Part shown: one piece after another, positions 1 through 8,437 of the stretch
Layout: the number at the start of each line of letters is the position of its first letter
Position numbering within the stretch: the stretch's first letter is position 1
Assembly (NCBI GenBank): GCA_965225915.1
Contig: OZ245326.1
Span: 2,232,001-2,296,000, forward strand
Source: JAAXHH01 sp965225915
GTDB lineage: Bacteria; JAAXHH01
Reading direction: 5' to 3'
DNA length: 64,000 nt
Translations under genes and position numbers: made by a program
The notes under the pieces: generated by a model
What the model was told of the DNA's origin: nothing
What the model saw: only the letters and a program-made list of their open reading frames with translations
The model's database searches: none

Positions 1-669
1 GATCAGCGCGGTCTGGTTACTCACCGCGGATCGGTAGTCGGACAAGCGGGTCTTGTTGGTGGCGCCGGTCTCGACCACCCTGGCGCCGGCAAGCTCGCAA
101 AACGACACCGGATCGACGGGCCTGTCATCGTATGGCGCGTCGATCAACCCCAGGTGACTCCGGTTTATGACGACTTCCTCCCCTTTCGCGATGGATTGAA
201 CCGCCAGCAGGAACGCTGCCGGGACGGAGCGGGCGACCAGGGCGTCTTCCGCGCCGGTCAGTTCACGCAACAGCCGGGCGATGCGGCCTTTTTCCTCGTA
301 TGCCGCGAATATAAGCGCCAGCTCGGAAGCCCTCCGCGCGGTCGCCCCGACATAGCGATTCCGCGTCCCGGGATGGAAAAGGATACCGGAGGCATTGATC
401 AGAACGCCGTCCAGGGAACCGCTTTCGCTTTCCAGGTGTGCAACGACCCGCTCGGCCAGGTCCTGCGGGTGCAACCGCGTTTTTTCCGCCGCGTGGGGCT
501 GGTACCGGATCCTGTTCCTCGCCTCGCGCAGTACCTTACCGATCACGGCGTCGATTCGCCGGTCCTCGTATCGCCCGCGCAGTTCCCGAATACCGGGTTG
601 GCACTGCAGGACATGCACCGAAGGCAGGCGGGCGAGCAGAGGCCTTAGGTCTTCCCGGCCGGGTCTCAT
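1..669 (-). CDS. selA: SelA-like PLP-fold protein, C-terminus cut by window edge
   Basis: Translating the minus strand from the ATG at 669 gives an open frame of 223 codons running off the left edge. It matches the layout of L-seryl-tRNA(Sec) selenium transferase: an N-terminal LPSV motif (residues 15-18), INASGILFHPG (91-101, where the family usually has a NATG..LHTNLGRA segment), ELTGAEDALV (136-145) and VETGATNKT (199-207, usually VEVGTTNRT). SelA converts Ser-tRNA(Sec) to Sec-tRNA(Sec) using selenophosphate and PLP. The PLP-binding lysine lies in the missing part. Its start overlaps the stop of the upstream glycosyltransferase as ATGA, so the two are translationally coupled. The altered glycine-rich segment means it may be a SelA paralogue (SelA-like aminotransferase-fold enzyme) rather than true SelA. 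No selB or selD is visible here. Confidence 0.7.
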   Translation of the reverse strand, partial: MRPGREDLRPLLARLPSVHVLQCQPGIRELRGRYEDRRIDAVIGKVLREARNRIRYQPHAAEKTRLHPQDLAERVVAHLESESGSLDGVLINASGILFHPGTRNRYVGATARRASELALIFAAYEEKGRIARLLRELTGAEDALVARSVPAAFLLAVQSIAKGEEVVINRSHLGLIDAPYDDRPVDPVSFCELAGARVVETGATNKTRLSDYRSAVSNQTALI

Positions 670-1376
670 GTCGGATTCCTTCCCCGTGTCAATTCATCCA
701 GTATGGATTCCGTGTGCCGTCCGGTTACGCGGTCACCGTCTGCGCGCAGCAATCGTATTTCGCGGGAAACCCTTTCAAGGTCGGCGGGACGGTCCACATC
801 GTACCAAGGTGGGAGTTCATGGCAGAAAAGGCCGCATTTACGGATCGCCATCCGAGTCTGCCGCAGTACGCGGCCGGTGCCCCAGTCGATGGACTCGAAC
901 AGGCTCGCGTAATGTTCGACGGACTTCCGCCCGTGTCCCAGTCCGATCAGGTAGTAGCCCCCGTCGGTGGCGGGTCCCAGCACGACATCGTGTCGGTCCA
1001 GCGATCGAAAGGCCTCTTCGACGTATGCGATCGGGAGAAGGGGGCTGTCTCCACCGAGAACAACCGTTTTGACCGATTTTTTTATCAAAAACATCGTGAA
1101 GGCGTTCGACAGCCGTTCCCCGAGATGGGCGCCGCGCTGGTCGAACCAGTTCACTTCGGGGTTGCCCAGGGCGGCCTGGATTTCCGCCAGTCCGTCATCG
1201 GGCGTCCAGGCCACGTACAGGGACGCGCCGGCAACCCGCCGTGCAAGATGAAGCGTGTCCTGTATGAAGGCACGATAGAGTTCCGCCGCCTCGGCGTTCG
1301 AAACCTGTGAGGTCAACCGGGTCTTCACTGTCCCCGGCCTCGGCGCTTTCATGAACAGGACGAGTGCGTTCGTCAT
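666..1376 (-). CDS. DUF2064 / TIGR04282-type glycosyltransferase
   Basis: 236-aa protein starting at the ATG at 1376; a longer in-frame extension to 1460 lacks family similarity. It has the nucleotide-binding N-terminus KAPRPGTVKTRL (residues 10-21), GGDSPLL (108-114) and TDGGYYLIG (137-145), the hallmarks of the small GT-A-like DUF2064 family often annotated as TIGR04282 arsenosugar biosynthesis glycosyltransferase. The family is related to nucleotidyltransferases of the CofC/MobA fold, and its true substrate is usually unknown. It is transcribed away from nrnA from a good divergent promoter (1467-1495) and its TGA overlaps the ATG of the SelA-like gene. No arsenic genes are nearby, so the arsenosugar name should not be taken literally. 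Confidence 0.8.
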   Translation of the reverse strand: MTNALVLFMKAPRPGTVKTRLTSQVSNAEAAELYRAFIQDTLHLARRVAGASLYVAWTPDDGLAEIQAALGNPEVNWFDQRGAHLGERLSNAFTMFLIKKSVKTVVLGGDSPLLPIAYVEEAFRSLDRHDVVLGPATDGGYYLIGLGHGRKSVEHYASLFESIDWGTGRVLRQTRMAIRKCGLFCHELPPWYDVDRPADLERVSREIRLLRADGDRVTGRHTESILDELTRGRNPT

Positions 1377-1466
1377 GCCATCGCTCCGACAGAAGGGGTA
1401 TTTCGGGGCGGAAAACCGGATCCGCCGCGGTGGAATGACCAGGCGCGGAAACCGATGCAATCCCGC

Positions 1467-1495
1467 ATACTACCCACCTGGCCCTGTCGTGTCAA
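1467..1495 (-). promoter_or_regulatory. sigma-70-type promoter for the glycosyltransferase-selA unit
   Basis: On the minus strand, TTGACA (1495-1490), a 17-nt spacer and TAGTAT (1472-1467) stand about 90 nt upstream of the start at 1376. It lies back to back with the plus-strand promoter at 1558-1587. Confidence 0.55.
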
Positions 1496-1557
1496 ATAAA
1501 ACCTTATTTATCAACCATTTAACCAATTTGAAACTCGCTCTGGATCAACAATAAACC

Positions 1558-1587
1558 TTGACATGGAGGGGGTTTGAACGGTATATT
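1558..1587 (+). promoter_or_regulatory. sigma-70-type promoter for the nrnA-pterin unit
   Basis: TTGACA (1558-1563), an 18-nt spacer and TATATT (1582-1587) lie about 95 nt before the nrnA start. The 304-bp gap between 1377 and 1680 otherwise holds only the divergent promoter and A/T-rich sequence at 1495-1560. Confidence 0.6.
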
Positions 1588-1680
1588 CGGCGCCTCTAAC
1601 CGTATGCCGCGTCCCCGTTCCACCGGAACGGAGTACGGAATAAAGAGTTACGACGAAATACAAGGTCCGATCTATGGGAT

Positions 1681-2658
1681 ATGACCATGTGGGATGAAGT
1701 AAAGGCGGTCATCGAATCGAATCAGTCCTTCGTGATCTCGAGTCACGTCAATCCCGACGGTGACTCGGTCGGGTCGGCCCTGGGGATCTACGAATTTCTG
1801 AAGGCGCTGGGGAAGAACGTCGTCGTAGCCATGAACGACACCATACCCGATGCCTATACCTGGCTGGATCCCGATGGGGATATCCTGGCTCCCGCCACGG
1901 AGGCGGATATCGAGCGTCTGGGTTCTGTGGACGTGGTCGTCATCGTGGACGCCAACAGCTGGGACCGGGTGGGACGGCTACGGAAGTCGCTGGAGGAATC
2001 CCCTGCGGTGAAAATCGTGATCGACCACCATCCCTACAACGAACTGATCACGCCGTTTTCGGTGATCGAGACGAAGGCATCGTCCACGGCCGAACTCGTT
2101 TACGATCTTATCGACTCGATAGGCGCGCCGCTTACGGCACGGGCCGCGGACGCGCTGTACACGGGCATCCTGACCGACACCGTATCCTTCCGCTTCGCCA
2201 GGAGCGCACCGTGCGCCCACGTTATCGCGGCCAAGCTCCTGTCCACGGGTGTTGATCCCTCCCGGGTCTATGACCAGGTATATAACCATAACACGGGCGC
2301 CCGCACCCGTCTCATGGGACGTGCGCTTTCCAATATTCGAATCACCGGCTGCGGCCGCATCGCCTGGCTGACCGTGACGCGGGCCATGATTGAAGAAACG
2401 GGTGCGTTGTCATCGGACACGAGCGGGTTCGTGGACGTGACCATGACCATCGCCGGGATTGAAATCGGGATCATTTTCGTGGAAGCCAAAGACGGCGCGA
2501 TCCAGATCAGTTTACGGTCCCGTCGTGAAACAGACGTCAATCAGATCGCCGTCGGCCTGGGCGGTGGTGGCCACAGGAACGCTGCCGGCGTAGTGTATAA
2601 CGGTACGCTCGAACAAGCTGTCAAGACTGTCACGGAAGCGGCAGTCACCGCGCTGTAG
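1681..2658 (+). CDS. nrnA: DHH/DHHA1 phosphoesterase, NrnA type
   Basis: 325-aa cytoplasmic protein of the bifunctional oligoribonuclease/PAP phosphatase family, which degrades nanoRNAs of 2-5 nt and hydrolyses 3'-phosphoadenosine 5'-phosphate to AMP. Metal-binding DHH motifs are intact: HVNPDGDSVGS (22-32), the IVDAN segment (89-92) and DHHPYN (115-120). The C-terminal DHHA1 substrate-binding motif GGGGHRNAAG is at about 294-303. Length fits the family. A second ATG six bases downstream (1687) is an alternative start; neither has a strong Shine-Dalgarno. The next gene is 62 nt downstream on the same strand, so it probably heads an operon with the pterin genes. Confidence 0.92.
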   Translation: MTMWDEVKAVIESNQSFVISSHVNPDGDSVGSALGIYEFLKALGKNVVVAMNDTIPDAYTWLDPDGDILAPATEADIERLGSVDVVVIVDANSWDRVGRLRKSLEESPAVKIVIDHHPYNELITPFSVIETKASSTAELVYDLIDSIGAPLTARAADALYTGILTDTVSFRFARSAPCAHVIAAKLLSTGVDPSRVYDQVYNHNTGARTRLMGRALSNIRITGCGRIAWLTVTRAMIEETGALSSDTSGFVDVTMTIAGIEIGIIFVEAKDGAIQISLRSRRETDVNQIAVGLGGGGHRNAAGVVYNGTLEQAVKTVTEAAVTAL

Positions 2659-2720
2659 CCCGGCAGGTCTTACCCTCAGAGACCCCCACCGGCCGTTGAC
2701 CGGCCGAACCTTTCGAACGC

Positions 2721-3545
2721 ATGATGCTTCTGACTCGAAAAACCCGATTCTCGGCAGCGCACCTGTGCCGTAACCCGGACTGGTCGGATGCCAGAAACAG
2801 GCAGGTTTACGGGACCTGCGCCGCCGGTAGCGGCCATGGCCACGACTACGTCGGCGAGTTCACCTTCGGGGGGCCTGTCGATCCCCGGACCGGCGTCGTC
2901 CTCAACCTGACCGAAGTCAAGGAACTGCTGGCCGCCGTAATCGAACCGCTGGACCTGAGCCATCTGAACCATGACCACGCGGCCCTGGAAGGACCGGCTC
3001 CTACCAGTGAAAGACTGGCCCGGTTTCTCTGGCAATCGCTGGAAAGCGTAACCGCGCCGTGCAGGCTGATGGGAATCCGGCTGCATGAAAGCCGCGCGAG
3101 ACATATCGAATACACCGGAGACTACAGCATGGTTTACGTCACGAGAAGTGTCGAGTTCAACGCCGCACACCGTCTTCACAGTATAAGGTTGAGCGACGAA
3201 GAAAACTTGCGTATATTCGGAAAGTGCAACAATCCTCACGGTCATGGCCACAATTACGAACTGGCGGTGACTGTATGCGGCCCCGTGGACGAAACGACCG
3301 GGATGGTTATCGACATGGGGCATTTCGATGACATCCTCCGGAAGGAAGTCGTGGACCGTTATGATCACCGGCACCTGAACCACGACCTGGACGAATTCAG
3401 GACGGTCAATCCGACTTCGGAGGAACTTCTGAAAGTGATCTGGAAGCGGCTGGCCCCGTTTTTCGAAAAGCCGTTGCTCTACAGGATTCGCCTGGTGGAG
3501 ACTTCCAAAAACGCTTTCGAGTACTTTGGACAAGAGGAGCGGTAA
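2721..3545 (+). CDS. tandem-domain 6-pyruvoyl tetrahydropterin synthase family protein
   Basis: 274 aa made of two complete PTPS/QueD domains in one chain (about 1-130 and 136-274). Each keeps the zinc and catalytic set: domain 1 has H14, C33 and H39/H41 (GTCAAGSGHGHDY); domain 2 has H150, C169 and H175/H177 (GKCNNPHGHGHNY). The spacing is Cys-x5-His-Gly-His, as in eukaryotic PTPS, rather than Cys-x3-His-Gly-His of queuosine-pathway QueD. Both domains also carry the late LNHD and PTSE segments. PTPS acts on dihydroneopterin triphosphate, the product of GTP cyclohydrolase I, and folE begins 5 nt downstream. A 6-pyruvoyl or 6-carboxy tetrahydropterin product is possible; no sepiapterin reductase or other que gene is present in the window to decide. 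Confidence 0.88.
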   Translation: MMLLTRKTRFSAAHLCRNPDWSDARNRQVYGTCAAGSGHGHDYVGEFTFGGPVDPRTGVVLNLTEVKELLAAVIEPLDLSHLNHDHAALEGPAPTSERLARFLWQSLESVTAPCRLMGIRLHESRARHIEYTGDYSMVYVTRSVEFNAAHRLHSIRLSDEENLRIFGKCNNPHGHGHNYELAVTVCGPVDETTGMVIDMGHFDDILRKEVVDRYDHRHLNHDLDEFRTVNPTSEELLKVIWKRLAPFFEKPLLYRIRLVETSKNAFEYFGQEER

Positions 3546-3550
3546 CCACG

Positions 3551-4114
3551 ATGGATCCGATCGAGGGATTGACGAGGTCGCTGCTCACGGAAATCGGCGA
3601 GAATCCGGACCGGGACGGCCTTAAGCGGACCCCCCAACGCGTGGCCCAGTCCCTGCGTTTTCTTACCCAGGGATACGAAATAAGCATTGAAACCGTCATA
3701 AATAACGCTATTTATGAAGAAGACTACGATGAGATGGTGCTGGTGAAGGACATCGAGTTCTTTTCGCTGTGCGAGCATCATCTTCTGCCGTTTTTCGGCC
3801 AGTGCCATATCGCTTACATTCCTAACGGCAAGATCATCGGACTCGGCAAGATCCCCCGCATCGTGGATGTTTTCTCCCGGCGTCTCCAGTTGCAGGAACG
3901 CCTGACCTGTCAAATCGCCCAGACCCTTCAGAACTTTCTCAATCCCCTGGGGGTGGCCGTTGTCATGGAAGCGGGCCATCTCTGCATGATGATGCGCGGC
4001 GTGGAAAAACAGCACTCCAAGGCGACGACGAGCGCCATGCTCGGCGTGTTCCGGGATGATCGCAGCACCCGGATGGAATTCCTTGGATTGACCAAATCGA
4101 AGGACAGTGGGTAG
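3551..4114 (+). CDS. folE: GTP cyclohydrolase I
   Basis: 187-aa enzyme converting GTP to 7,8-dihydroneopterin triphosphate, the entry to folate, biopterin and 7-deazaguanine pathways. Zinc ligands are visible: CEHH (C74, H77) and C145 in GHLCMMMRG. The substrate-binding segment GKIPRIVDVFSRRLQLQERLT (split around 99-119) is conserved, and the N-terminal NPDRDGLKRTPQRVA pattern is typical. The start at 3551 follows GAGGAGCGG. It sits 5 nt after the tandem PTPS gene, so the two act in sequence on the same substrate. Confidence 0.96.
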   Translation: MDPIEGLTRSLLTEIGENPDRDGLKRTPQRVAQSLRFLTQGYEISIETVINNAIYEEDYDEMVLVKDIEFFSLCEHHLLPFFGQCHIAYIPNGKIIGLGKIPRIVDVFSRRLQLQERLTCQIAQTLQNFLNPLGVAVVMEAGHLCMMMRGVEKQHSKATTSAMLGVFRDDRSTRMEFLGLTKSKDSG

Positions 4115-4166
4115 CGCCGCGTCAGGCACGGCGGCTATTTTTAGAGGAACTGCCGGGGACGCCCTG

Positions 4167-5612
4167 ATGAACAAAGATCAACTTATTGAAAAACTGGTGG
4201 CCGTTCTGGGCCGGGAAAACGTCATAGACGCACCGGATCAGTTGATCGTCTACGAATGCGATGGGCTGACCATCGACCGGAACACCCCCCATGCCGTGGT
4301 TCTCCCCACGACGACCGAGGACGTGGCGGCCGTGGTCCGGATTCTCCATGAAGCGCGGATTCCCTTCGTGGCGCGGGGAGCGGGCACCGGGTTGAGCGGC
4401 GGGAGTCTGCCGCCGGACGGCGGCGTCATGATCGCGCTCACCAAGATGAACCGCATCGTGGAGGTCGACATCCGAAACCAGCGGGCGCTGGTAGAAGCCG
4501 GGGTGGTCAACCTGCATCTGTCGAAGGAAGTCGGACGGCAGGGCTATCATTTCGTGCCGGATCCCTCGAGTCAGTACGCCTGTACCATCGGCGGGAACAT
4601 CGCAGAAAACTCAGGCGGCCCGCACACCTTGAAATACGGGGTCACGACCAACCACACCCTGGGCGTGGAGGTCGTCATGCCGGACGGGCAGATCACGTGG
4701 TTCGGCGGCAAGTCGGACGACGCCGTCGGATACGATCTGCGCGGTCTCCTCATCGGCTCCGAGGGTATGCTGGGTATCGTTACGCGGGCCTGGGTCAAAT
4801 TGACCCGCCTTCCCCAGGCCTGGCGGACCTTTCTCATGGTTTTCGACGCGGTGGAGGACGCGTCCCGCGCCGTCGCCGGCGTCATTGCCCGCGGGATCGT
4901 CCCGTCGGCCCTGGAGATGCTGGACAAGGTGGTCATAGGCGCTATCGAGGAAGCGTACCATTTCGGTTTTCCCCTGGACGCGGAAGCGGTGCTGATCATC
5001 GAGCTTGAAGGACACGAGGCCGGCCTGGGCACCCAGGCCGAAGCCGTGATCGCGGTGTGCAGGGAGAACGGGGCGTGCGACGTCCGAACCGCCGGAGACG
5101 AGAAGGAACGGGCCCTGCTTTGGATGAGCCGCAAACGGGCCTTCGGCGCCATGGGCCGCCTGAGTCCGAGTTATTACGTGCAGGACGGGGTCGTTCCCCG
5201 AACGAAAATCCCGGACATCATGCGGGTCATCCAGACGACGGGGAAGAAGTACGAACTCCTGATCGGCAACGTGTTCCACGCCGGCGACGGCAACATCCAT
5301 CCCTGCATTGCCTATGACGACAGGGACGAGGACCAGTCGCGGAGGACCGTGGAAGCCAGCAACGAGATTCTCCGGGCCTGTGTCGACCTGGGCGGATCCA
5401 TAACCGGGGAACACGGGATAGGGTACGAAAAGGTCGACCTGATGCCCCTGATTTTCGACGAACCGGATATACAGGCCATGGAAACCGTCAAAGAGGTTTT
5501 CGACGAGAACAACCTCAGCAATCCCGGCAAGATGTTTCCCACGAATCGTTCCTGCATAGGATGCGGAACGGTGGAACTGAAATACACCAATCGGCAGGCA
5601 GCGCTGCTTTAG
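4167..5612 (+). CDS. glcD: FAD-linked glycolate/lactate oxidase subunit GlcD
   Basis: 481-aa FAD-dependent 2-hydroxyacid dehydrogenase of the PCMH/VAO fold. The FAD-binding half has GAGTGLSGGSLP near residues 75-86 and CTIGGNIAENSGG near 140-152; the C-terminal half carries GNVFHAGDGNIHP and GSITGEHGIG, the cap-domain histidines typical of GlcD. I start at 4167 because the family N-terminus aligns there; an upstream in-frame ATG at 4107 overlaps folE. Near the C-terminus an extra CxxC (CIGC) occurs before the end. The partner GlcE follows 4 nt later, but the iron-sulfur subunit GlcF is not in the window. The unit probably oxidises glycolate or D-lactate at the membrane. Confidence 0.92.
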   Translation: MNKDQLIEKLVAVLGRENVIDAPDQLIVYECDGLTIDRNTPHAVVLPTTTEDVAAVVRILHEARIPFVARGAGTGLSGGSLPPDGGVMIALTKMNRIVEVDIRNQRALVEAGVVNLHLSKEVGRQGYHFVPDPSSQYACTIGGNIAENSGGPHTLKYGVTTNHTLGVEVVMPDGQITWFGGKSDDAVGYDLRGLLIGSEGMLGIVTRAWVKLTRLPQAWRTFLMVFDAVEDASRAVAGVIARGIVPSALEMLDKVVIGAIEEAYHFGFPLDAEAVLIIELEGHEAGLGTQAEAVIAVCRENGACDVRTAGDEKERALLWMSRKRAFGAMGRLSPSYYVQDGVVPRTKIPDIMRVIQTTGKKYELLIGNVFHAGDGNIHPCIAYDDRDEDQSRRTVEASNEILRACVDLGGSITGEHGIGYEKVDLMPLIFDEPDIQAMETVKEVFDENNLSNPGKMFPTNRSCIGCGTVELKYTNRQAALL

Positions 5613-5616
5613 ATTC

Positions 5617-7032
5617 ATGCTATATATTCAATGGAGCACAGGTTCGCCCATGCCCGATGAGGTGCTGCACAGCAGGCTCGAATCCCTCGTGGACGGTTAT
5701 GAACCCGCGAGCGGGGAAGCGCTTGTGTCCCATGCCGTGGACGGGATCGTTCCCGTGGCCGTCGTAGCTCCGGACAGTATAGAATCCCTCTCGGCCACCG
5801 TTAAAATGGCCTCGGAACAGGGATACGCGGTTATTCCGCGAGGCGGCGGCACCAAGATGGACTTCGGCCTTCCGCCATCCCGCGCGGATATCGTGGTGTC
5901 CCTGGAGCGACTGAACCGGATCGTCTCCCACGAGCCGGCGGACCAGACGGCCACGGCGGAGGCGGGCATCCCCATGGCCGGCCTGCAGTCCAGCCTGGGG
6001 GAACGGGGCCAGTATCTACCCCTGGATCCGCCCCACGGCGACGCCGGCACCTTGGGCGGCGTACTCGCCACCAATACCTCCGGCGTATTGAGGACTTCCT
6101 ACGGTACGGCCAGGGACATGGTTATCGGGCTCCGGGTTGTCCAGGCGGACGGCACGATCGTTAAATCAGGGGGAAAGGTCGTCAAGAACGTGGCGGGATA
6201 TGACTTGAACAAGATGTACATCGGATCCCTCGGCACGCTCGGCATACTGGCGGAGGTGACCCTGAAGCTCCAGCCCCTGCCTGCGGCGGGAAAGATGGTC
6301 ATTGGAAGGATGCCGCTCATAGGGACGGCAACCGACTGCGCTTTCCGGATCATGGATTCCGATATCATGCCTTCCTTCCTGGAACTGGCGAACCCCGCAA
6401 GCTTCTCCTTGCTGACACGGCCGGCAGGCGGGGGAAGAGACGACGATACCCGGGGCGACGCGGGCTTTGCGCTCATAGCGGGCATGATCGGTCCGGAAGA
6501 GACGATTGACTGGCAGGTTGCGGAATGCGAACGGATCTTTCACGACATGGGAGCGGTCGAGGTCATCCACCTGACCGGGGACGGGTACCGCCAGGGGCTT
6601 GAATCATTGCGGGCGTTTCCCTCGGGCCGGCTCGTGCCCCCGGGCGCGCGTCCTGGCGTGACCTGTCGGGCCAGCGTAACCCCGGACGGGGTCGGAGACC
6701 TGTATCAACTGGCCGAGGACCGCTGTCAGCGCATGACCTTCGGCTGCGGCATGCTCTCGCATTTCACCAGTGGCCATGTCGCCTTCGTCTTCTACAGGGA
6801 CAGACCTTTTCAGGAGGCGGATTTCGACGCGATGGCGAGCCTGTTTGCGGATTTGCGAAACGCTTCGGAACAGCACGGCGCCTTCGTCGTGGAACATGCC
6901 CCGGCGGCTCTGAAGAAAAAAGTCAGTGTCTGGGGCTCATCCCGCGGAAACCAGCACATCATGGAGATGCTCAAGTACCGTTTTGATCCAAAAGGCACGT
7001 TGAATCCCGGTCGGTTTGTCGACGGAATCTGA
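5617..7032 (+). CDS. glcE: FAD-binding oxidase subunit GlcE
   Basis: 471 aa from the ATG at 5617, or 460 aa from 5650, which fits the family N-terminus better. It has a PCMH FAD-binding domain with IPRGGGTKMDFG, GTLGGVLATNTSG and SGGKVVKNVAGYDLNKM, the last being a typical GlcE signature, and a short C-terminal cap ending in the usual PKGTLNPGR segment. It pairs with GlcD immediately upstream. In Escherichia coli GlcDEF oxidises glycolate; here GlcF is missing from the cluster and the next gene is a LarA-like protein, so lactate is an equally plausible substrate. Confidence 0.85.
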   Translation: MLYIQWSTGSPMPDEVLHSRLESLVDGYEPASGEALVSHAVDGIVPVAVVAPDSIESLSATVKMASEQGYAVIPRGGGTKMDFGLPPSRADIVVSLERLNRIVSHEPADQTATAEAGIPMAGLQSSLGERGQYLPLDPPHGDAGTLGGVLATNTSGVLRTSYGTARDMVIGLRVVQADGTIVKSGGKVVKNVAGYDLNKMYIGSLGTLGILAEVTLKLQPLPAAGKMVIGRMPLIGTATDCAFRIMDSDIMPSFLELANPASFSLLTRPAGGGRDDDTRGDAGFALIAGMIGPEETIDWQVAECERIFHDMGAVEVIHLTGDGYRQGLESLRAFPSGRLVPPGARPGVTCRASVTPDGVGDLYQLAEDRCQRMTFGCGMLSHFTSGHVAFVFYRDRPFQEADFDAMASLFADLRNASEQHGAFVVEHAPAALKKKVSVWGSSRGNQHIMEMLKYRFDPKGTLNPGRFVDGI

Positions 7033-7097
7033 CGGTATCAGTCGCGAAACCGGGAGTGGATACACCGCACATCGCCTGGTAAAATGGGGGAACCTGC

Positions 7098-8357
7098 ATG
7101 AAACTGCCTGAATTTACGGAGATACGTCAGCGGTTCGACGCACCCGTCGTCGAGGACCTGGCCGGGACAACCGGAAGGGAAGTCTCGCGCATGATCGAGG
7201 AAACGGGTATGCGTCCCGGTTCGACGGTTGCCGTAGCGACCGGAAGCCGGGGCATCGGCAACATCGCGACCATCGTAGGGAACGTCGTTTCCGCGCTCGG
7301 GACAGCGGGTATGAAACCCTTTGTCGTGCCGGCCATGGGCAGTCACGGTGGAGCGACTTCCGAAGGACAGCGCCGGGTCCTGGAAAACTACGGCATCAGC
7401 GAATCGACGATCGGTTGTCCCATTCGCTCCGAAATCGAGCCGGCGAGTCTCGGTGAGACCGCGGACGGACTACCGGTATTCCTGGACCGCAACGCCCTCG
7501 GCGCGGATCATATCGTGGTGGTAAACCGCGTGAAACCCCATACGGACTTCAAGGGATCGGTTGGAAGCGGCTTGATGAAGATGCTGGCCATCGGACTGGG
7601 CAAGCAGAAAGGCGCCAGCTTTTACCACGGCGCGGTCTTCGAGTATGGGTTCGAACACATGATCACGACCGTGTCACAACATGTCATGCAACACGCGCCC
7701 GTGGCCTTCGGACTGGCCATCATAGAAAACGCCTACGATCAGACCGCCCACATCGTCGGTGTTCCGGCGAACGTCCTGGAGACGGAAGAACGCCGGCTCT
7801 TCCAGGAGGCGCAACGCCTGATGCCCCGTCTTCCGTCCGATGACATCGACATTTTAATCGTCGACGAGATGGGTAAGAATATCAGTGGGACCGGAATGGA
7901 CACGAATATCATCGGTCGGCGCATGCAGAATTTCGAGACTGAGCCCCAGATCCCGCGGATCCTGCGTATAATCGTCCGTGACCTGACCAAGGAGAGCGAG
8001 GGCAACGCGGTGGGCATTGGGCTGGCCGATTTTACTACCCGACGCCTGGTGGACAAGATCAATCACCGATATACCTACGTGAATTCCATCACGGGTATGA
8101 GCCCGCAGAAATCCCGCATACCCGTGTTTTTAGACACGGACCGCGAAGTCATCGAAGCCGCTTTTTCCACCATCGGCATGAAACTGCCCAAGGACGGACG
8201 AGCCGTTCGCATCAAGAACACATTGTCGCTCGGACGCGTCGCGGTTTCCAATGCGCTGGTGGAAGAAATGGCCGACCGGGAAGACATTGAAATCGCCGGC
8301 AGCCACGGCCCACTCGTGTTTGACGGACAAGGCACCCTGTCTTCCCTGCCAGGGTGA
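7098..8357 (+). CDS. LarA-like (DUF2088) lactate racemase-domain protein
   Basis: 419-aa protein whose N-terminal two thirds match the lactate racemase N-domain: VAVATGSRGIGN near residues 44-55, VPAMGSHGGATSEGQ near 76-90, and VVNRVKPHTDFKG near 140-152. LarA racemises lactate with a nickel-pincer nucleotide. In LarA the pincer is tethered to a lysine in a DHP..K..GG setting; I do not see that exact sequence, so this may be a racemase for another 2-hydroxyacid. The GGGGGAA Shine-Dalgarno region precedes the ATG at 7098. It follows GlcDE by 65 nt with no evident terminator, suggesting interconversion of hydroxyacid enantiomers before oxidation. Confidence 0.75.
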   Translation: MKLPEFTEIRQRFDAPVVEDLAGTTGREVSRMIEETGMRPGSTVAVATGSRGIGNIATIVGNVVSALGTAGMKPFVVPAMGSHGGATSEGQRRVLENYGISESTIGCPIRSEIEPASLGETADGLPVFLDRNALGADHIVVVNRVKPHTDFKGSVGSGLMKMLAIGLGKQKGASFYHGAVFEYGFEHMITTVSQHVMQHAPVAFGLAIIENAYDQTAHIVGVPANVLETEERRLFQEAQRLMPRLPSDDIDILIVDEMGKNISGTGMDTNIIGRRMQNFETEPQIPRILRIIVRDLTKESEGNAVGIGLADFTTRRLVDKINHRYTYVNSITGMSPQKSRIPVFLDTDREVIEAAFSTIGMKLPKDGRAVRIKNTLSLGRVAVSNALVEEMADREDIEIAGSHGPLVFDGQGTLSSLPG

Positions 8358-8382
8358 CGCGCCTCACGCTGTCTATTTTTTG

Positions 8383-8410
8383 TTGACAAAACGCCCGGTA
8401 TATGTATATT
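8383..8410 (+). promoter_or_regulatory. sigma-70-type promoter of the primary sigma gene
   Basis: TTGACA (8383-8388), 16-nt spacer, TATATT (8405-8410), about 28 nt upstream of the start at 8438. This is the cleanest promoter in the left half and implies a very short leader. Confidence 0.65.
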
Positions 8411-8437
8411 AGCTAACTTGCTGGTTTTCGGCTAGGT

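Noticed and set aside
154..648. Long plus-strand frame opposite the SelA-like gene.
   Set aside because: It is the antisense shadow of the minus-strand gene; the minus frame has family motifs and the plus frame has none.
2676..3533. 285-codon minus-strand frame opposite the pterin synthase.
   Set aside because: Shadow of the plus-strand gene, which has all zinc ligands; the minus translation shows no motif.
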